A DNA stretch of 64,000 bases from Acinetobacter sp. ANC 4558 (GCF_002135375.1 NZ_NEGH01000007.1:104907-168906); one strand, 5' to 3'. Shown: positions 50,432-60,503, counted from the stretch's first letter. Numbers and translations: made by a program. Notes: a model not told the origin generated them from the sequence alone.

Positions 50432-51148
50432 CTAGATACCATTGGTTTCTTTAACAAATAAATAACCTTTACTACGTACCGTTTTAATACGTTTCGGATT
50501 TTCTGGATCATCGCCAATTTTTGGACGAATTCGTGAAATACGAACATCAATAGAGCGATCTTGCCCGTCGTATTCAATTCCTCTTAGACGCTCAAAAATA
50601 TCTTCTCGTGACAAAATACGACCCGCATTCGAGGCTAAAAGCCATAATAAATCATATTCAGCACTGGTAAAATCAACTAAATCTCCATTTAATGTGACTG
50701 ATCGACCACCGTTATCAATCACTAAATCATCAAATTCAATACGTTGAGATACTTCATCATCTGGTGCTTTGTCTGTACGGCGTAATAATGCTCGAATACG
50801 GGCAAGTAATACACGAGGTTGAACGGGTTTCGCAACGTAATCATCTGCTCCCATTTCTAATCCTAGTACTTGATCCATATCTTCAGTACGTGCTGTTAAC
50901 ATCAAAATAGGTTGATGATAATGTGGTCTAACTTCTCTACAAATCGTTAAACCATCAGCACCTGGAAGCATCACATCTAACACGACTAAGTCAGGTTGCT
51001 CTGCAATAATACGGCGAATTGCACGATTTCCGTCTGGCTCAACCCCCACTTCAAGCCCATTACGGATTAAATATTCTTGAGTTAAACGTGCTAAACGCTC
51101 ATCATCCTCAACAATTAAAATTTTAGGTAACTTTTCTTCTTGGCTCAT
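50432..51148 (-). CDS. bfmR: Response regulator BfmR
   Basis: OmpR-type response regulator, 238 residues, that controls biofilm/pilus genes, capsule and stress resistance in Acinetobacter. Receiver with Asp58 (VVLDVMLPGADG), Lys in YVAKPVQPR, and a C-terminal winged helix (FERLRGIEYDGQDRSIDVRI ... IKTVRSKGYLF). First gene of the leftward bfmRS operon. Divergent from nrdA across a 556-base region. Confidence 0.96.
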   Translation of the reverse strand: MSQEEKLPKILIVEDDERLARLTQEYLIRNGLEVGVEPDGNRAIRRIIAEQPDLVVLDVMLPGADGLTICREVRPHYHQPILMLTARTEDMDQVLGLEMGADDYVAKPVQPRVLLARIRALLRRTDKAPDDEVSQRIEFDDLVIDNGGRSVTLNGDLVDFTSAEYDLLWLLASNAGRILSREDIFERLRGIEYDGQDRSIDVRISRIRPKIGDDPENPKRIKTVRSKGYLFVKETNGI

Positions 51149-51704
51149 TCAAACGCCCCTTTATATTCATCTTTATGTATTCTTTAAAAATCCAAAAGAT
51201 ACACCCAAATAATAATTCCAATATACACAGGTTTACATTGTAAACAAGATTCTATTATCTAAAGTTATACACCATCGTAGTATTTTGTAATATTTTGGCG
51301 AAACCTTGATGATTTAGATGGAGCTTATCTTATTTTCTCTAAATATATCGTTACAATTTTATAAAACATATGAAAAGCTTAGCACTTGGTTAGAAACTGT
51401 TAGATCAAATGCATTGTTTTAAGTTATCCACATATTTATCTATAAGCACTTAATTCTGAGTTTGCTATGCTATATCCTTACCGCATAAGGTCTCTACAAA
51501 ATTTATCGAAAGTTGTTTTTTTTTGAAAGAAAAATAATAAAATGTCAATATTGATATACACGAAATTTTCCCGTATCTTGTGCCTAATTCCTAATTAAAC
51601 CACTAAGTCTTGTGTTTTGGTCTTCTAATTCTGTGGTTCTTTTTTCACCCAGTTTTATAGTCGATTAACATAATAATAGACGACAAAATGGAGCTATTCT
51701 GACA
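51149..51704. other. Divergent bfmR / nrdA intergenic region
   Basis: 556 AT-rich bases containing the promoters for bfmRS (leftward) and nrdAB (rightward). Contains one perfect DnaA box (listed separately). I could not identify convincing paired NrdR boxes by eye. No gene or RNA recognised. Confidence 0.6.
51424..51432 (+). promoter_or_regulatory. Perfect DnaA box (TTATCCACA) upstream of nrdA
   Basis: Exact match to the high-affinity DnaA consensus TTATCCACA, 272 bases before the nrdA start. DnaA is known to regulate nrdAB in E. coli; a single chance match is possible, so function is inferred. Confidence 0.45.
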
Positions 51705-54536
51705 ATGAGCCTAATCACATCCACACCTGGTAAAATTCAGGTGATCAAACGTACTGGGGACGTTGCTATTTTCGATGCAGAAAAAATTTCTGTGGCTATC
51801 GGAAAAGCATTTTTGGCTGTTGAGGGTCAACAAAGTGCAGACTCTAGCCGCATTCATGATCGTATTTCTCAACTTACCGAGATGGTATTGAATACATTTC
51901 ATCGTCGTCTACCTTCAGGTGGAACGATCCATATTGAAGAGATTCAAGATCAAGTTGAACTTGCACTTATGCGCACAGGCGAACAAAAAGTTGCTCGTGC
52001 TTATGTTATTTACCGTGAGCAACGTTCTGAAGCGCGTAAACAAACTGGTGCAAATCATCATCCAACATTACAAATTACAGACATTAATGGTCAACTCAAA
52101 CCACTTGATCTAAGTCAATTAGAAGCAACCATTACTAAAGCTGCTGAAGACTTAGAAGGTATTGATGTTAAAGCGATTATCGATGAAACCGTTAAAAACT
52201 TATATAACGGTGTAAAAGAATCTGATATTTCGACCACCATGACGATGGCAACACGTACACGTATTGAACAAGAACCAAATTATACTTATGTGACTGCACG
52301 TTTACTTTGTAATGACCTTGTTACAACAGGTTTAGAGTTTTTAGGTTTAGCGAAAGATACGCATGAAGGCGATGCCTTAGAAACCTTCTTAAAAAGAGGA
52401 ATTGAATTAGAACTCATTTCTCCTGAATTATTGAATTTTGATCTTGCTAAATTAGCAGCTGCAATTCAACCAGAGCGTTCTAATCAATTTACATACTTAG
52501 GTCTACAAACATTATTCGATCGTTACTTTATCCACTCGGATGGTATCCGTTTTGAATTACCGCAGCTTTTCTTCATGCGTGTTTCTATGGGTCTTTCGCT
52601 CAATGAAGAAAACCGCGAAGAACGTGCAATTGAATTTTATAATTTATTATCTAGTTTCGATTACATGGCATCTACGCCAACTTTATTTAATGCAGGCACA
52701 TTACGTCCACAGTTATCAAGCTGTTATTTAACGACCATTGCCGATGATCTATATAATATTTATGGTTCTATGCGTGACAATGCCCTACTTTCTAAATGGG
52801 CTGGTGGTTTAGGTAATGACTGGACGCCTGTTCGTGCATTGAACTCTTATATCAAAGGCACAAATGGCAAATCTCAAGGGGTTGTTCCTTTTCTTAAAGT
52901 TGCCAATGATACAGCCGTTGCAGTTAACCAAGGTGGTAAACGTAAAGGTGCAGTTTGTGCTTACTTAGAAACTTGGCACTTAGATGTTGAAGAGTTCCTT
53001 GAGCTTCGTAAAAACACAGGTGATGACCGTCGTCGTACACATGATATGAATACAGCAAACTGGGTTCCAGATTTGTTTATGCAACGTGTATTTGAAGATG
53101 CTGAATGGACCTTATTTACACCATCTGAAACACCAGATCTTCATGACTTAATAGGTTTAGAATTCGCTGAGCGTTATGCATATTATGAAGGTGTGGCGAA
53201 AGAACAAAACATGTTACATAAGAAAGTTCGTGCTAAAGATTTATGGCGCAAAATGCTTTCTATGTTATTCGAAACAGGTCATCCTTGGATTACCTTCAAA
53301 GATGTTTGTAATTTACGTTCACCACAGCAACACGTTGGTGTGGTTCACTCCTCTAACCTATGTACAGAAATTACCTTAAATACCAATCAAGATGAGATTG
53401 CCGTATGTAACTTGGGTTCAATTAACCTTGTGCAACATGTTAAAGGTGGTGTACTTAATCGTGAGAAACTTGCACGTACTGTTAAAACAGCTGTTCGTAT
53501 GCTCGACAACGTCATTGATATTAACTATTACGCTGTTCCGCAAGCACGTCACTCAAACTTAAAGCATCGTCCAGTTGGGATGGGCATCATGGGCTTCCAA
53601 GATGCACTTTATGAAATGGGCATGGCTTATGGTTCAGATGCAGCTGTTGAATTTGCAGATGAATCAATGGAAGTGATTAGCTATTATGCGATTCAAACGT
53701 CAAGTGATTTAGCAATTGAACGTGGTGCTTATGAAACATTTAAAGGCTCACTGTGGGATCAGGGTATTTTACCGATTGACTCTTTAGATTTAGTTGCGAA
53801 AACACGTCCAGAACGTATGTATGAAGTGGATCGTACTCAACGTTTAGACTGGGATACTTTACGTGCTAAAGTTCAAAAAGATGGTATGCGTAACTCAAAT
53901 GTCATGGCAATTGCACCGACTGCAACCATTTCAAATATTTGTGGTGTATCTCAATCTATTGAGCCAACCTTCCAAAACTTGTATGTGAAATCAAACCTGT
54001 CTGGTGAGTTTACTGTAATTAACCCATACCTTGTACGTGCATTAAAAGAACGTGGTCTTTGGGATGCAGTAATGGTCAATGATCTAAAACACTTTGAAGG
54101 TTCTGTACAAAAAATTGCGCGTATTCCTGAAGAATTAAAAGCAATTTTCGCAACAGCCTTTGAAGTTGAACCACGTTGGATTGTTGATGCTGCATCACGT
54201 CGTCAAAAATGGATTGATCAAGCACAATCACTGAACTTATACATTGCTGGTGCAAATGGTAAGAAGCTTGATATTACCTATAAAATGGCTTGGTTACGTG
54301 GTCTTAAAACAACGTATTACCTTCGTGCATTAGGTGCAACATCTGCTGAGAAATCAACGATTAACACAGGCACTTTAAATGCAGTGAAAGCAACGACAGT
54401 CGCTGCACCTATAGCAACGGCAATTGTACCTGAAGTGAAAGTAGCAGCACCTATTGAAGAAGAAGGTTTTTCACAAGCAGCACCTGTACCAGAAGCATGT
54501 TCTATTGATAATCCAGACTGTGAAGCTTGCCAATAA
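51705..54536 (+). CDS. nrdA: Class Ia ribonucleotide reductase, alpha subunit NrdA
   Basis: Catalytic subunit reducing ribonucleoside diphosphates to deoxyribonucleotides, 943 residues. Two N-terminal ATP-cone segments can be seen (about 11-115, beginning IQVIKRTGDV, and about 122-205), as in Pseudomonas-type NrdA, where the first cone senses ATP/dATP. Active-site features: Cys340 in LSSCYL, NLCTEI (Asn551, Cys553, Glu555), PTATISNICGVSQSIEP, and the redox-active C-terminal pair Cys939/Cys942 (CEAC). The partner nrdB lies 380 bases downstream with a small ORF between. Start ATG at 51705 follows GGAG. Confidence 0.96.
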   Translation: MSLITSTPGKIQVIKRTGDVAIFDAEKISVAIGKAFLAVEGQQSADSSRIHDRISQLTEMVLNTFHRRLPSGGTIHIEEIQDQVELALMRTGEQKVARAYVIYREQRSEARKQTGANHHPTLQITDINGQLKPLDLSQLEATITKAAEDLEGIDVKAIIDETVKNLYNGVKESDISTTMTMATRTRIEQEPNYTYVTARLLCNDLVTTGLEFLGLAKDTHEGDALETFLKRGIELELISPELLNFDLAKLAAAIQPERSNQFTYLGLQTLFDRYFIHSDGIRFELPQLFFMRVSMGLSLNEENREERAIEFYNLLSSFDYMASTPTLFNAGTLRPQLSSCYLTTIADDLYNIYGSMRDNALLSKWAGGLGNDWTPVRALNSYIKGTNGKSQGVVPFLKVANDTAVAVNQGGKRKGAVCAYLETWHLDVEEFLELRKNTGDDRRRTHDMNTANWVPDLFMQRVFEDAEWTLFTPSETPDLHDLIGLEFAERYAYYEGVAKEQNMLHKKVRAKDLWRKMLSMLFETGHPWITFKDVCNLRSPQQHVGVVHSSNLCTEITLNTNQDEIAVCNLGSINLVQHVKGGVLNREKLARTVKTAVRMLDNVIDINYYAVPQARHSNLKHRPVGMGIMGFQDALYEMGMAYGSDAAVEFADESMEVISYYAIQTSSDLAIERGAYETFKGSLWDQGILPIDSLDLVAKTRPERMYEVDRTQRLDWDTLRAKVQKDGMRNSNVMAIAPTATISNICGVSQSIEPTFQNLYVKSNLSGEFTVINPYLVRALKERGLWDAVMVNDLKHFEGSVQKIARIPEELKAIFATAFEVEPRWIVDAASRRQKWIDQAQSLNLYIAGANGKKLDITYKMAWLRGLKTTYYLRALGATSAEKSTINTGTLNAVKATTVAAPIATAIVPEVKVAAPIEEEGFSQAAPVPEACSIDNPDCEACQ

Positions 54537-54637
54537 TTGGTGAGCCTCTCAAAATTATTCCCATCTGAAGATGTTATTCTTCAACGTTTTTGAAAAAATG
54601 GAAATAATTTAAAAATCGATAACAAAGGATAATCACC

Positions 54638-54802
54638 ATGATGCATATGACACATAACTACATGTTAGGACTAGCAGCCTTGGTCATTTCCTTTGTTGTA
54701 TTATTCTACGTACCAATTGCTTATTTTTGGATTAAAGTAAATAAACAACAGCGTAATCAAAATAAGTCTTGTGGATCAAAAAATTCTATTGAACAAAAAT
54801 AG
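54638..54802 (+). CDS. 54-residue single-span membrane protein between nrdA and nrdB
   Basis: A short gene of 55 codons: AAGGA lies eight bases before the ATG (54638). The product begins MMHMTHNYMLG, has one hydrophobic span (LAALVISFVVLFYVPIAYFW, about residues 12-31) and a basic, Asn/Gln-rich tail with one Cys, ending in TAG. The good Shine-Dalgarno, clean membrane helix followed by positively charged residues and location inside the nrdAB interval argue for a real gene. Function unknown; no resemblance noticed. Confidence 0.62.
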   Translation: MMHMTHNYMLGLAALVISFVVLFYVPIAYFWIKVNKQQRNQNKSCGSKNSIEQK

Positions 54803-54916
54803 AACTTTCATCGGTAAAACTTAATTTTGCTTACACAATTTAAGCGTATAGTAAGACATCTAAGCGAAGCTAGATGTCGATATAAAAGATATAAAGCAAC
54901 GTAGAGAGAATTTATT

Positions 54917-56200
54917 ATGTCTATCCTAAGTTGGGACGATTTCGAAGATGATTCGCAAAAACCAGCTGCACCATCACAGCAGTCTGCGCCCGTCGAGCCG
55001 CAAAAAGCGACTCACACGCAAGTGGTATCTGATACAAACCAGTCACAGAAGAATGTGGCAACTGCACAACCCACTCCAACCAGTGGAAATCGAGCAACAG
55101 ATTCAACCGATTCATTGGCAAGAGCATCTGCTTCCCTAAGCCAATTAGATGTTGCACCTGGTCTTGAAGAATTAGAAATGGGTGCACAGCGTGTACAAGT
55201 TGATGATAAAGCAATGATCAACTGCCGTGCTGACTTAAATCAATTGGTACCATTTAAATATGAATGGGCTTGGCAGAAATATCTAGACGGTTGTGCAAAC
55301 CATTGGATGCCTCAAGAAATTAACATGACCCATGACATTGCGTTATGGAGATCTGAAAGTGGCTTGACTGAAGATGAACGTACCATTGTCATGCGTTCTT
55401 TAGGGTTTTTCTCCACTGCCGATTCTTTGGTTGCGAATAACTTAGTATTAGCAATTTATCGTCATATTACCAATCCTGAATGCCGTCAATATATTCTTCG
55501 TCAATCGTTTGAAGAAGCTATTCATACGCATGCCTATCAATATTGTATTGAATCTTTAGGTATGGATGAAGGCGAAGTCTTCAATATGTATCGTGAAGTT
55601 CCATCTGTTGCACGTAAAGCAGCATGGGGCTTAAAATATACGCAATCTTTAAGTGATCCGACCTTTAAAACAGGCACACCAGAAACTGATCAAATTTTAC
55701 TTCGTAACTTGATCGCTTTCTATTGTGTACTTGAAGGTATTTTCTTCTACTGTGGATTTACTCAAATCTTATCGATGGGTCGTCGTAATAAAATGAATGG
55801 TGTTGCAGAGCAATTCCAATACATTTTACGTGATGAATCTATGCATTTGAACTTTGGTATCGATATGATTAACCAAATCAAAATTGAGAACCCTCATCTT
55901 TGGACTGCTGAATTCCAAGAAGAAATTATTCAAATGATTCTTGAAGGGACAATGCTTGAGATTGAATATGCACGTGACACAATGCCACGTGGCGTATTGG
56001 GTATGAATGCAGGCATGATGGAAGAATATTTGAAATTCATCTGCAACCGTCGTTTAAGTCAATTAGGTTTACCAGAACAATTTGCTGGTGCAACCAATCC
56101 ATTCCAGTGGATGTCAGAAATGATGGATTTACGTAAAGAGAAGAATTTCTTCGAAACACGTGTAACCGATTACCAAACAGGTGGTGCGTTAAGCTGGTAA
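54917..56200 (+). CDS. nrdB: Class Ia ribonucleotide reductase, beta subunit NrdB
   Basis: Radical-generating subunit, 427 residues. It has an N-terminal extension of about 75 residues, Ser/Gln/Pro/Thr-rich after [13 protein letters not shown], before the R2 core. Core diiron ligands are recognisable: Asp in STADS, Glu and His in [10 protein letters not shown] (with the radical Tyr in that segment), Glu in [11 protein letters not shown], and Glu/His in DESMHLNFG. The C-terminal tail ([12 protein letters not shown]) is the usual alpha-subunit docking peptide. The low-complexity N-terminal linker is typical of Pseudomonas/Acinetobacter-type NrdB. It marks the last core gene before the accessory region. 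Confidence 0.95.
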   Translation: MSILSWDDFEDDSQKPAAPSQQSAPVEPQKATHTQVVSDTNQSQKNVATAQPTPTSGNRATDSTDSLARASASLSQLDVAPGLEELEMGAQRVQVDDKAMINCRADLNQLVPFKYEWAWQKYLDGCANHWMPQEINMTHDIALWRSESGLTEDERTIVMRSLGFFSTADSLVANNLVLAIYRHITNPECRQYILRQSFEEAIHTHAYQYCIESLGMDEGEVFNMYREVPSVARKAAWGLKYTQSLSDPTFKTGTPETDQILLRNLIAFYCVLEGIFFYCGFTQILSMGRRNKMNGVAEQFQYILRDESMHLNFGIDMINQIKIENPHLWTAEFQEEIIQMILEGTMLEIEYARDTMPRGVLGMNAGMMEEYLKFICNRRLSQLGLPEQFAGATNPFQWMSEMMDLRKEKNFFETRVTDYQTGGALSW

Positions 56201-56267
56201 GCAATACGCGTCACCGTAAGACGACATATAAGTTTTCCTTAGCGACAAATGAAATTTCCTTGAAATA

Positions 56268-56295
56268 AAAAATAGAGCCATTAGGCTCTATTTTT
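56268..56295 (+). terminator. nrdB terminator
   Basis: Twelve-base stem AAAAATAGAGCC (56268-56279), loop ATTA, stem GGCTCTATTTTT (56284-56295). Strong and T-tailed. Confidence 0.87.
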
Positions 56296-56508
56296 TATTA
56301 CTTGATTGGAGGCGATAACTTTCGGAATTTCGATATCTTAAAGCCTTCAGGTAATGGTCGCTGAATGACAGATAATGCAAGATTTCTGACACATATTTCG
56401 AGATTGTTACGTTAATGTGAAATCATTCATTAATGTTATCAACAGAAATAAAAAAGAGCCTCATGTGATCTTTCTAGTTGAAAGTGTATAAATTGAAGAG
56501 AAAAAACA

Positions 56509-56545
56509 AAATAAGTAATCTTATCAATGAATTACTTATTTTTTA
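56509..56545. terminator. Hairpin downstream of the 1,264-residue gene
   Basis: Eleven-base stem AAATAAGTAAT (56509-56519), eleven-base loop, stem ATTACTTATTT (56531-56541), with A/T-rich runs on both sides. Lies about 165 bases after the end of the leftward gene and could terminate it. Confidence 0.6.
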
Positions 56546-56708
56546 TTTATGTATATAAATAAGCTATATTGGAAATATTTATTAATCTCATAAAGAAATT
56601 AAAGAATTTCTATCTCATTTTTGGACAATTTCGTATTACGAATAGAAATAAAACAAATCCAGTTTGCATGAGAAAATGTATGGAAAAATTCAACCGCATT
56701 GAACAAGT

Positions 56709-59700
56709 TTATAGTTCAATACTTTTTTCACAGTAAAAGTTAATGATGACATGATAAATCGAAACAGTAATGTTACCACGTTGAAGTTCTTCTTTCCCCA
56801 TCCAAAAGGTGTCTGAATCTTCACCATTTACAGTCTCAAGAACATAACCATTTACTTTGGAAAAACCTTTGTGCTGACGTTGTTTTATGTGGTTCTTATA
56901 CTTATCTAAGAGAGTGACAAAATCTTTATCGAATGCATATACGACAACAAATATCGTATTAAAGCCCTCTTGATCATACCCCGCCAACTTATCCATATGG
57001 TCATTGATCTCGGTAGTACCCCATTTAAGAAGGCGAAACGCTTCAAATAACGCAATACGTCTACTTTGATTGTTATCTACTATAACGCCATCCACCTCAC
57101 CATAGCTTTTACCTGAAGATGAACTACCTATTTGACTTTGATCCGAAATATGAAGTGGAGAGCTTTTTTCTCTCATGTTAAAAAGACTACAAAACCATTG
57201 ATTAATTCGATCTTCGTTTGCTGGCTTACTAGAATATCCAGATGAGGATTCCTCATCTTTAACAGGTATGTAAATATTTTTACTGCGACTAAGCAATTCT
57301 TTAGAGACTGAAGAAACTGTTTCAACTAAATACTCTTCAACAGTGCTGTTATTTGTTATCTTCACATATGTTTCGACATCACTACCGTTAATCAGTTTAA
57401 AGCTATTTGCTAGTTGCTTAGGACTTCTTTGATTCCTTTCTGCAAAACGATCGATATATTGCGTAGCAGATGACTCCTTCGCTAAAGCATTCATTATAGA
57501 GTCGTTGATTTTGGCTAATTCATCTGACAGAGCTTCGTATTGACCTAGGAATTTAATATAAGCTGAAAATGCTATATCTGCTTCTTTTACGAATTTATGC
57601 TTGAGCAGTAATTCACAGTAAGGTGCAAGTAACTGAGGAAGAAATTTCTGAGCTGAGCTCAATAGTTTCCATGTTTCCCTCATTGAACTGATGTCATTAA
57701 TCGTTAAGTAAGCATACATTACTCCTGATATCCACGGTAATGGATAACTCGGGATATCAGACCATTGTGCTTTTGCCGACTGTTTTACTTCTGACAAAGC
57801 CTTTCGAATCAAAGTAATATTTGAAGCTTCATGATGGTTAGCAAGATACGTATGTAATAGCATTAGAATATGTTCTGGGTTATTAGTATCTTCGACCAAT
57901 CTTTCCAAAATACGAATGCTCTTATTGGTATCTTTATCGATTAAATAGTATGCTAGATAGTAGCGTCTAAAATGTTCACATTCGTTGTAATGATTTTTCT
58001 CGTTATAGGTAAATGGAATAGGGATATCGTTAATATGAGATTGAAAATCAGGGTCGTATTCATCTTGATTAACAGCCAATAATGTAACGTCTAATTTATA
58101 TTGATAACACTTTATCAATTGGCGTTTTTCAGCAAAGAGGTGATGGTGCTGATTTTTGAACCTACCTTCATTCAGCTCATGACTAGCTTGAGTGAGAACG
58201 GTCAGAGCTAGGTCAAATTCAGAAGCACTGTATGCTGATACGAATGTTTTTTCTAAGACATCTAAAGAGCTTTTATCAATATTGTCTACTGCGAGTTTTG
58301 TGATTGCTAATTTGATAAGCTCTTTTCTTGCAGGATGAATACAAGCCTCCATCAATTGGAAAAGCTGTGAGTTTGTTAGGATCTCGTCATTTGAATCAAG
58401 AAAGCTTTCGAAGTCTGAATCATCGATTTTGTTTATGTAGACACAAAAATCAGGCCATAGATCGTAAGCATTTACTCCAATAGTGTGAAATAATCCAACT
58501 CTTTCATTAGTACCAAAGCCTAAATTGTCAACGATAGATATATTTCTTTTATGCAGTTTATTTAAATGTTGGCAAGAGTCATGATTTGCAACCGACATCA
58601 GTATTTGAAAGTAACAACTTATAGCTCTTTTCGCTTCATACGGAGAATCATTTGCGCATAGCAGAGCAGATGACCAATCAGTTTTATGTCTTTTAGAAAT
58701 TGACAATATCCGTTGTACATTATCTTCAATAACTAATTTGTACCAAGGGAACTGTTTAATAAGGATTGAAGCATCTAGGTTTGATTTTTTCCCTTCAAGA
58801 TTTAATATCAGATCTTGCTCTAGCTCATTAGTAATAAGGTTAATTAATTCACTTATATACACCTGAGCGGTATCAAGAGAATTCCTATCGATGAAATCAT
58901 ATAGCCACCATAACAAAAAATATTTGTTATTACTGAGATTAAAAATCGCTGGATTCGGATAAGCGTGTTCGCTTAAATCCACTTTTTTAATACTATCAAT
59001 CATTGATAGTATTTGATTAGGCTGTTGATGCTTTAAAAAGTTGTCAAATAATGTGTAGTAATGTGAATCTTTAAAGTCATTTTTAAACAACTGTAAGTTA
59101 TCAGTTAATACAAAAACAATATCAATAAAGTCTTCACTACAATGAAAGTTGTTAGAATTTTTTTCTGAATATTTTCGGGAAATAAAAATCTCTAATTCTT
59201 CTAAAATGCTGCGATTTTCAATCTGATTCGCAATGTCATTATAGAAATAGGAAAACCAAAATATTGCGAAGTTACATGTATCTATTCTAGATAGGAGAAG
59301 GCAGAAATATTTAGGTAATAATCGAAATCGAAACAAATCACTAAAGAGTAATTGTTTAAGTAAAGGGTGTTCCAAAGAAAATTCAATCAGTTCTATAAGT
59401 TTATGAGGATAAAATAGCGAATGGTTATCAATACAAATGCTTTCCTCTAAAAAATCCGAAACTAACCAACTATAAAAGTATCCAACCCTGTGGTGATAAG
59501 TTCTGCTTTCTAAATGCTCCTGTATCTGAGAAAATTCATTTTTACTAACCTGACGTGATAAATGAGAATTAAAGGAAGGCAGAGAGCTTTCTGTAATCAC
59601 ATTTTTTCTAGGCTGGTTTACACATTTGTCAGTATTATTCGTTGTTCCGCTCGTTGGTAAAAGGTCAATTGACATGGTTATCACTGGAGTATAGTTGCGA

Positions 59701-60503
59701 ACAATGTCTGAAAAAAAATTACTATTTGATATTGAACGTGTTAAATCTCTAGGTACAGGTAGCTCTAGTAAATGTTTTGTCAGCTCGACTGTATAAGCTT
59801 TGTACTCTTCTTCTGATGTCACATAATTAAGAATAGGGAGAGCACAACTACACGTTAATCGCATGATACGTAGCCATTTTCCAAAGGCTTCATTAGCGTT
59901 AGCGGAGTTGGAAAGTAACATCTGCCATAAAAAGGTACTAACTAACTGGTTAAGGTTATGCTCTCTTCCGTTAAATACATAAAAATTATCTTCTTTTTTA
60001 ACATAGTTGAATAAAATGGATGTGCTAGGGAATTCTCTATCCCATATATCTTCCGACACACAGAGGTTAGTTTTTTTATATCCTTCCTGACCGTGCTGGA
60101 TATGTTGTAAAGTTCTAAGAGTTTCTATTATGGGAACTAGAGAGTCATCAACTTGCCGCTCAAGGTCGTGTTCTAAGTTACAAGTAAGCAAAAGGAAATC
60201 AGCCTCAAATGTTATAAGGCAGCATTTTTCTAAATATTCAATTTCAATGCCTTTGTTAATCTGTACAAGTTCGCCATTACGTTCCCATAACTTAGTACCA
60301 TCAAGAAGCCCAGTTACACAGTTTCTATCTAGAGGTTCTGTCGTAAGTGAAGAGTACATTAAAAATGTTGCTAAATCCTCAGCTTCTTTTTGTTGTTCTA
60401 AACTGTAGAATTTCTGCGAATCAGATGGGGCTCGTGTGGATAGCTCCAAAAGAGATTTAATCTTCGACCAATCCCTTGAATGCTCGACATGATTTGCAGC
60501 CAT
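56709..60503 (-). CDS. 1,264-residue unknown protein with C-terminal PD-(D/E)XK-like domain
   Basis: Not recognised as a named family. No signal peptide or membrane span. The N-terminal 300 residues are mixed; from about 310 to 1,050 the protein is Leu-rich and helical, reading like a TPR/HEAT-type solenoid (for example LEHPLLKQLLFSDLFRFRL near 387 and SSMRETWKLLSSAQKFLPQL near 950). The last 200 residues contain a Ser/Gly stretch, then GEVDGVI (Asp1138), LFEAFRLLKW (Glu1154) and FNTIFVVVYAFDKDF, which follows the beta-strand order of restriction-endonuclease-like (PD-(D/E)XK) domains, but with Phe1156 where Lys is expected. No ATP-binding motif was seen. The ATG at 60503 has AGAGAT upstream. 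It stands 265 bases downstream of qatD on the same strand. A nuclease-linked defence role is an inference from the domain and neighbours. Confidence 0.85.
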   Translation of the reverse strand: MAANHVEHSRDWSKIKSLLELSTRAPSDSQKFYSLEQQKEAEDLATFLMYSSLTTEPLDRNCVTGLLDGTKLWERNGELVQINKGIEIEYLEKCCLITFEADFLLLTCNLEHDLERQVDDSLVPIIETLRTLQHIQHGQEGYKKTNLCVSEDIWDREFPSTSILFNYVKKEDNFYVFNGREHNLNQLVSTFLWQMLLSNSANANEAFGKWLRIMRLTCSCALPILNYVTSEEEYKAYTVELTKHLLELPVPRDLTRSISNSNFFSDIVRNYTPVITMSIDLLPTSGTTNNTDKCVNQPRKNVITESSLPSFNSHLSRQVSKNEFSQIQEHLESRTYHHRVGYFYSWLVSDFLEESICIDNHSLFYPHKLIELIEFSLEHPLLKQLLFSDLFRFRLLPKYFCLLLSRIDTCNFAIFWFSYFYNDIANQIENRSILEELEIFISRKYSEKNSNNFHCSEDFIDIVFVLTDNLQLFKNDFKDSHYYTLFDNFLKHQQPNQILSMIDSIKKVDLSEHAYPNPAIFNLSNNKYFLLWWLYDFIDRNSLDTAQVYISELINLITNELEQDLILNLEGKKSNLDASILIKQFPWYKLVIEDNVQRILSISKRHKTDWSSALLCANDSPYEAKRAISCYFQILMSVANHDSCQHLNKLHKRNISIVDNLGFGTNERVGLFHTIGVNAYDLWPDFCVYINKIDDSDFESFLDSNDEILTNSQLFQLMEACIHPARKELIKLAITKLAVDNIDKSSLDVLEKTFVSAYSASEFDLALTVLTQASHELNEGRFKNQHHHLFAEKRQLIKCYQYKLDVTLLAVNQDEYDPDFQSHINDIPIPFTYNEKNHYNECEHFRRYYLAYYLIDKDTNKSIRILERLVEDTNNPEHILMLLHTYLANHHEASNITLIRKALSEVKQSAKAQWSDIPSYPLPWISGVMYAYLTINDISSMRETWKLLSSAQKFLPQLLAPYCELLLKHKFVKEADIAFSAYIKFLGQYEALSDELAKINDSIMNALAKESSATQYIDRFAERNQRSPKQLANSFKLINGSDVETYVKITNNSTVEEYLVETVSSVSKELLSRSKNIYIPVKDEESSSGYSSKPANEDRINQWFCSLFNMREKSSPLHISDQSQIGSSSSGKSYGEVDGVIVDNNQSRRIALFEAFRLLKWGTTEINDHMDKLAGYDQEGFNTIFVVVYAFDKDFVTLLDKYKNHIKQRQHKGFSKVNGYVLETVNGEDSDTFWMGKEELQRGNITVSIYHVIINFYCEKSIEL

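Larger units (their letters stand above)
56201..56708. other. Core/accessory boundary region
   Basis: 508 bases between nrdB and the leftward 1,264-residue gene. Contains two hairpins (listed separately) and a short minus-strand frame (about 56298-56417) reading into LSVIQRPLPEGFKISKFRKL before TAA, which could be the remnant of a displaced gene. No integrase, tRNA or duplicated end was seen. Confidence 0.5.

Noticed and set aside
51264..51272. TTATACACC as a second DnaA box upstream of nrdA
   Set aside because: The last base deviates from the consensus TTATNCACA, and it is too weak to claim.
56298..56417. Short minus-strand frame ending in a plausible protein tail, as a gene remnant
   Set aside because: About 39 codons with no start or recognisable family; kept only as a note in the boundary region.
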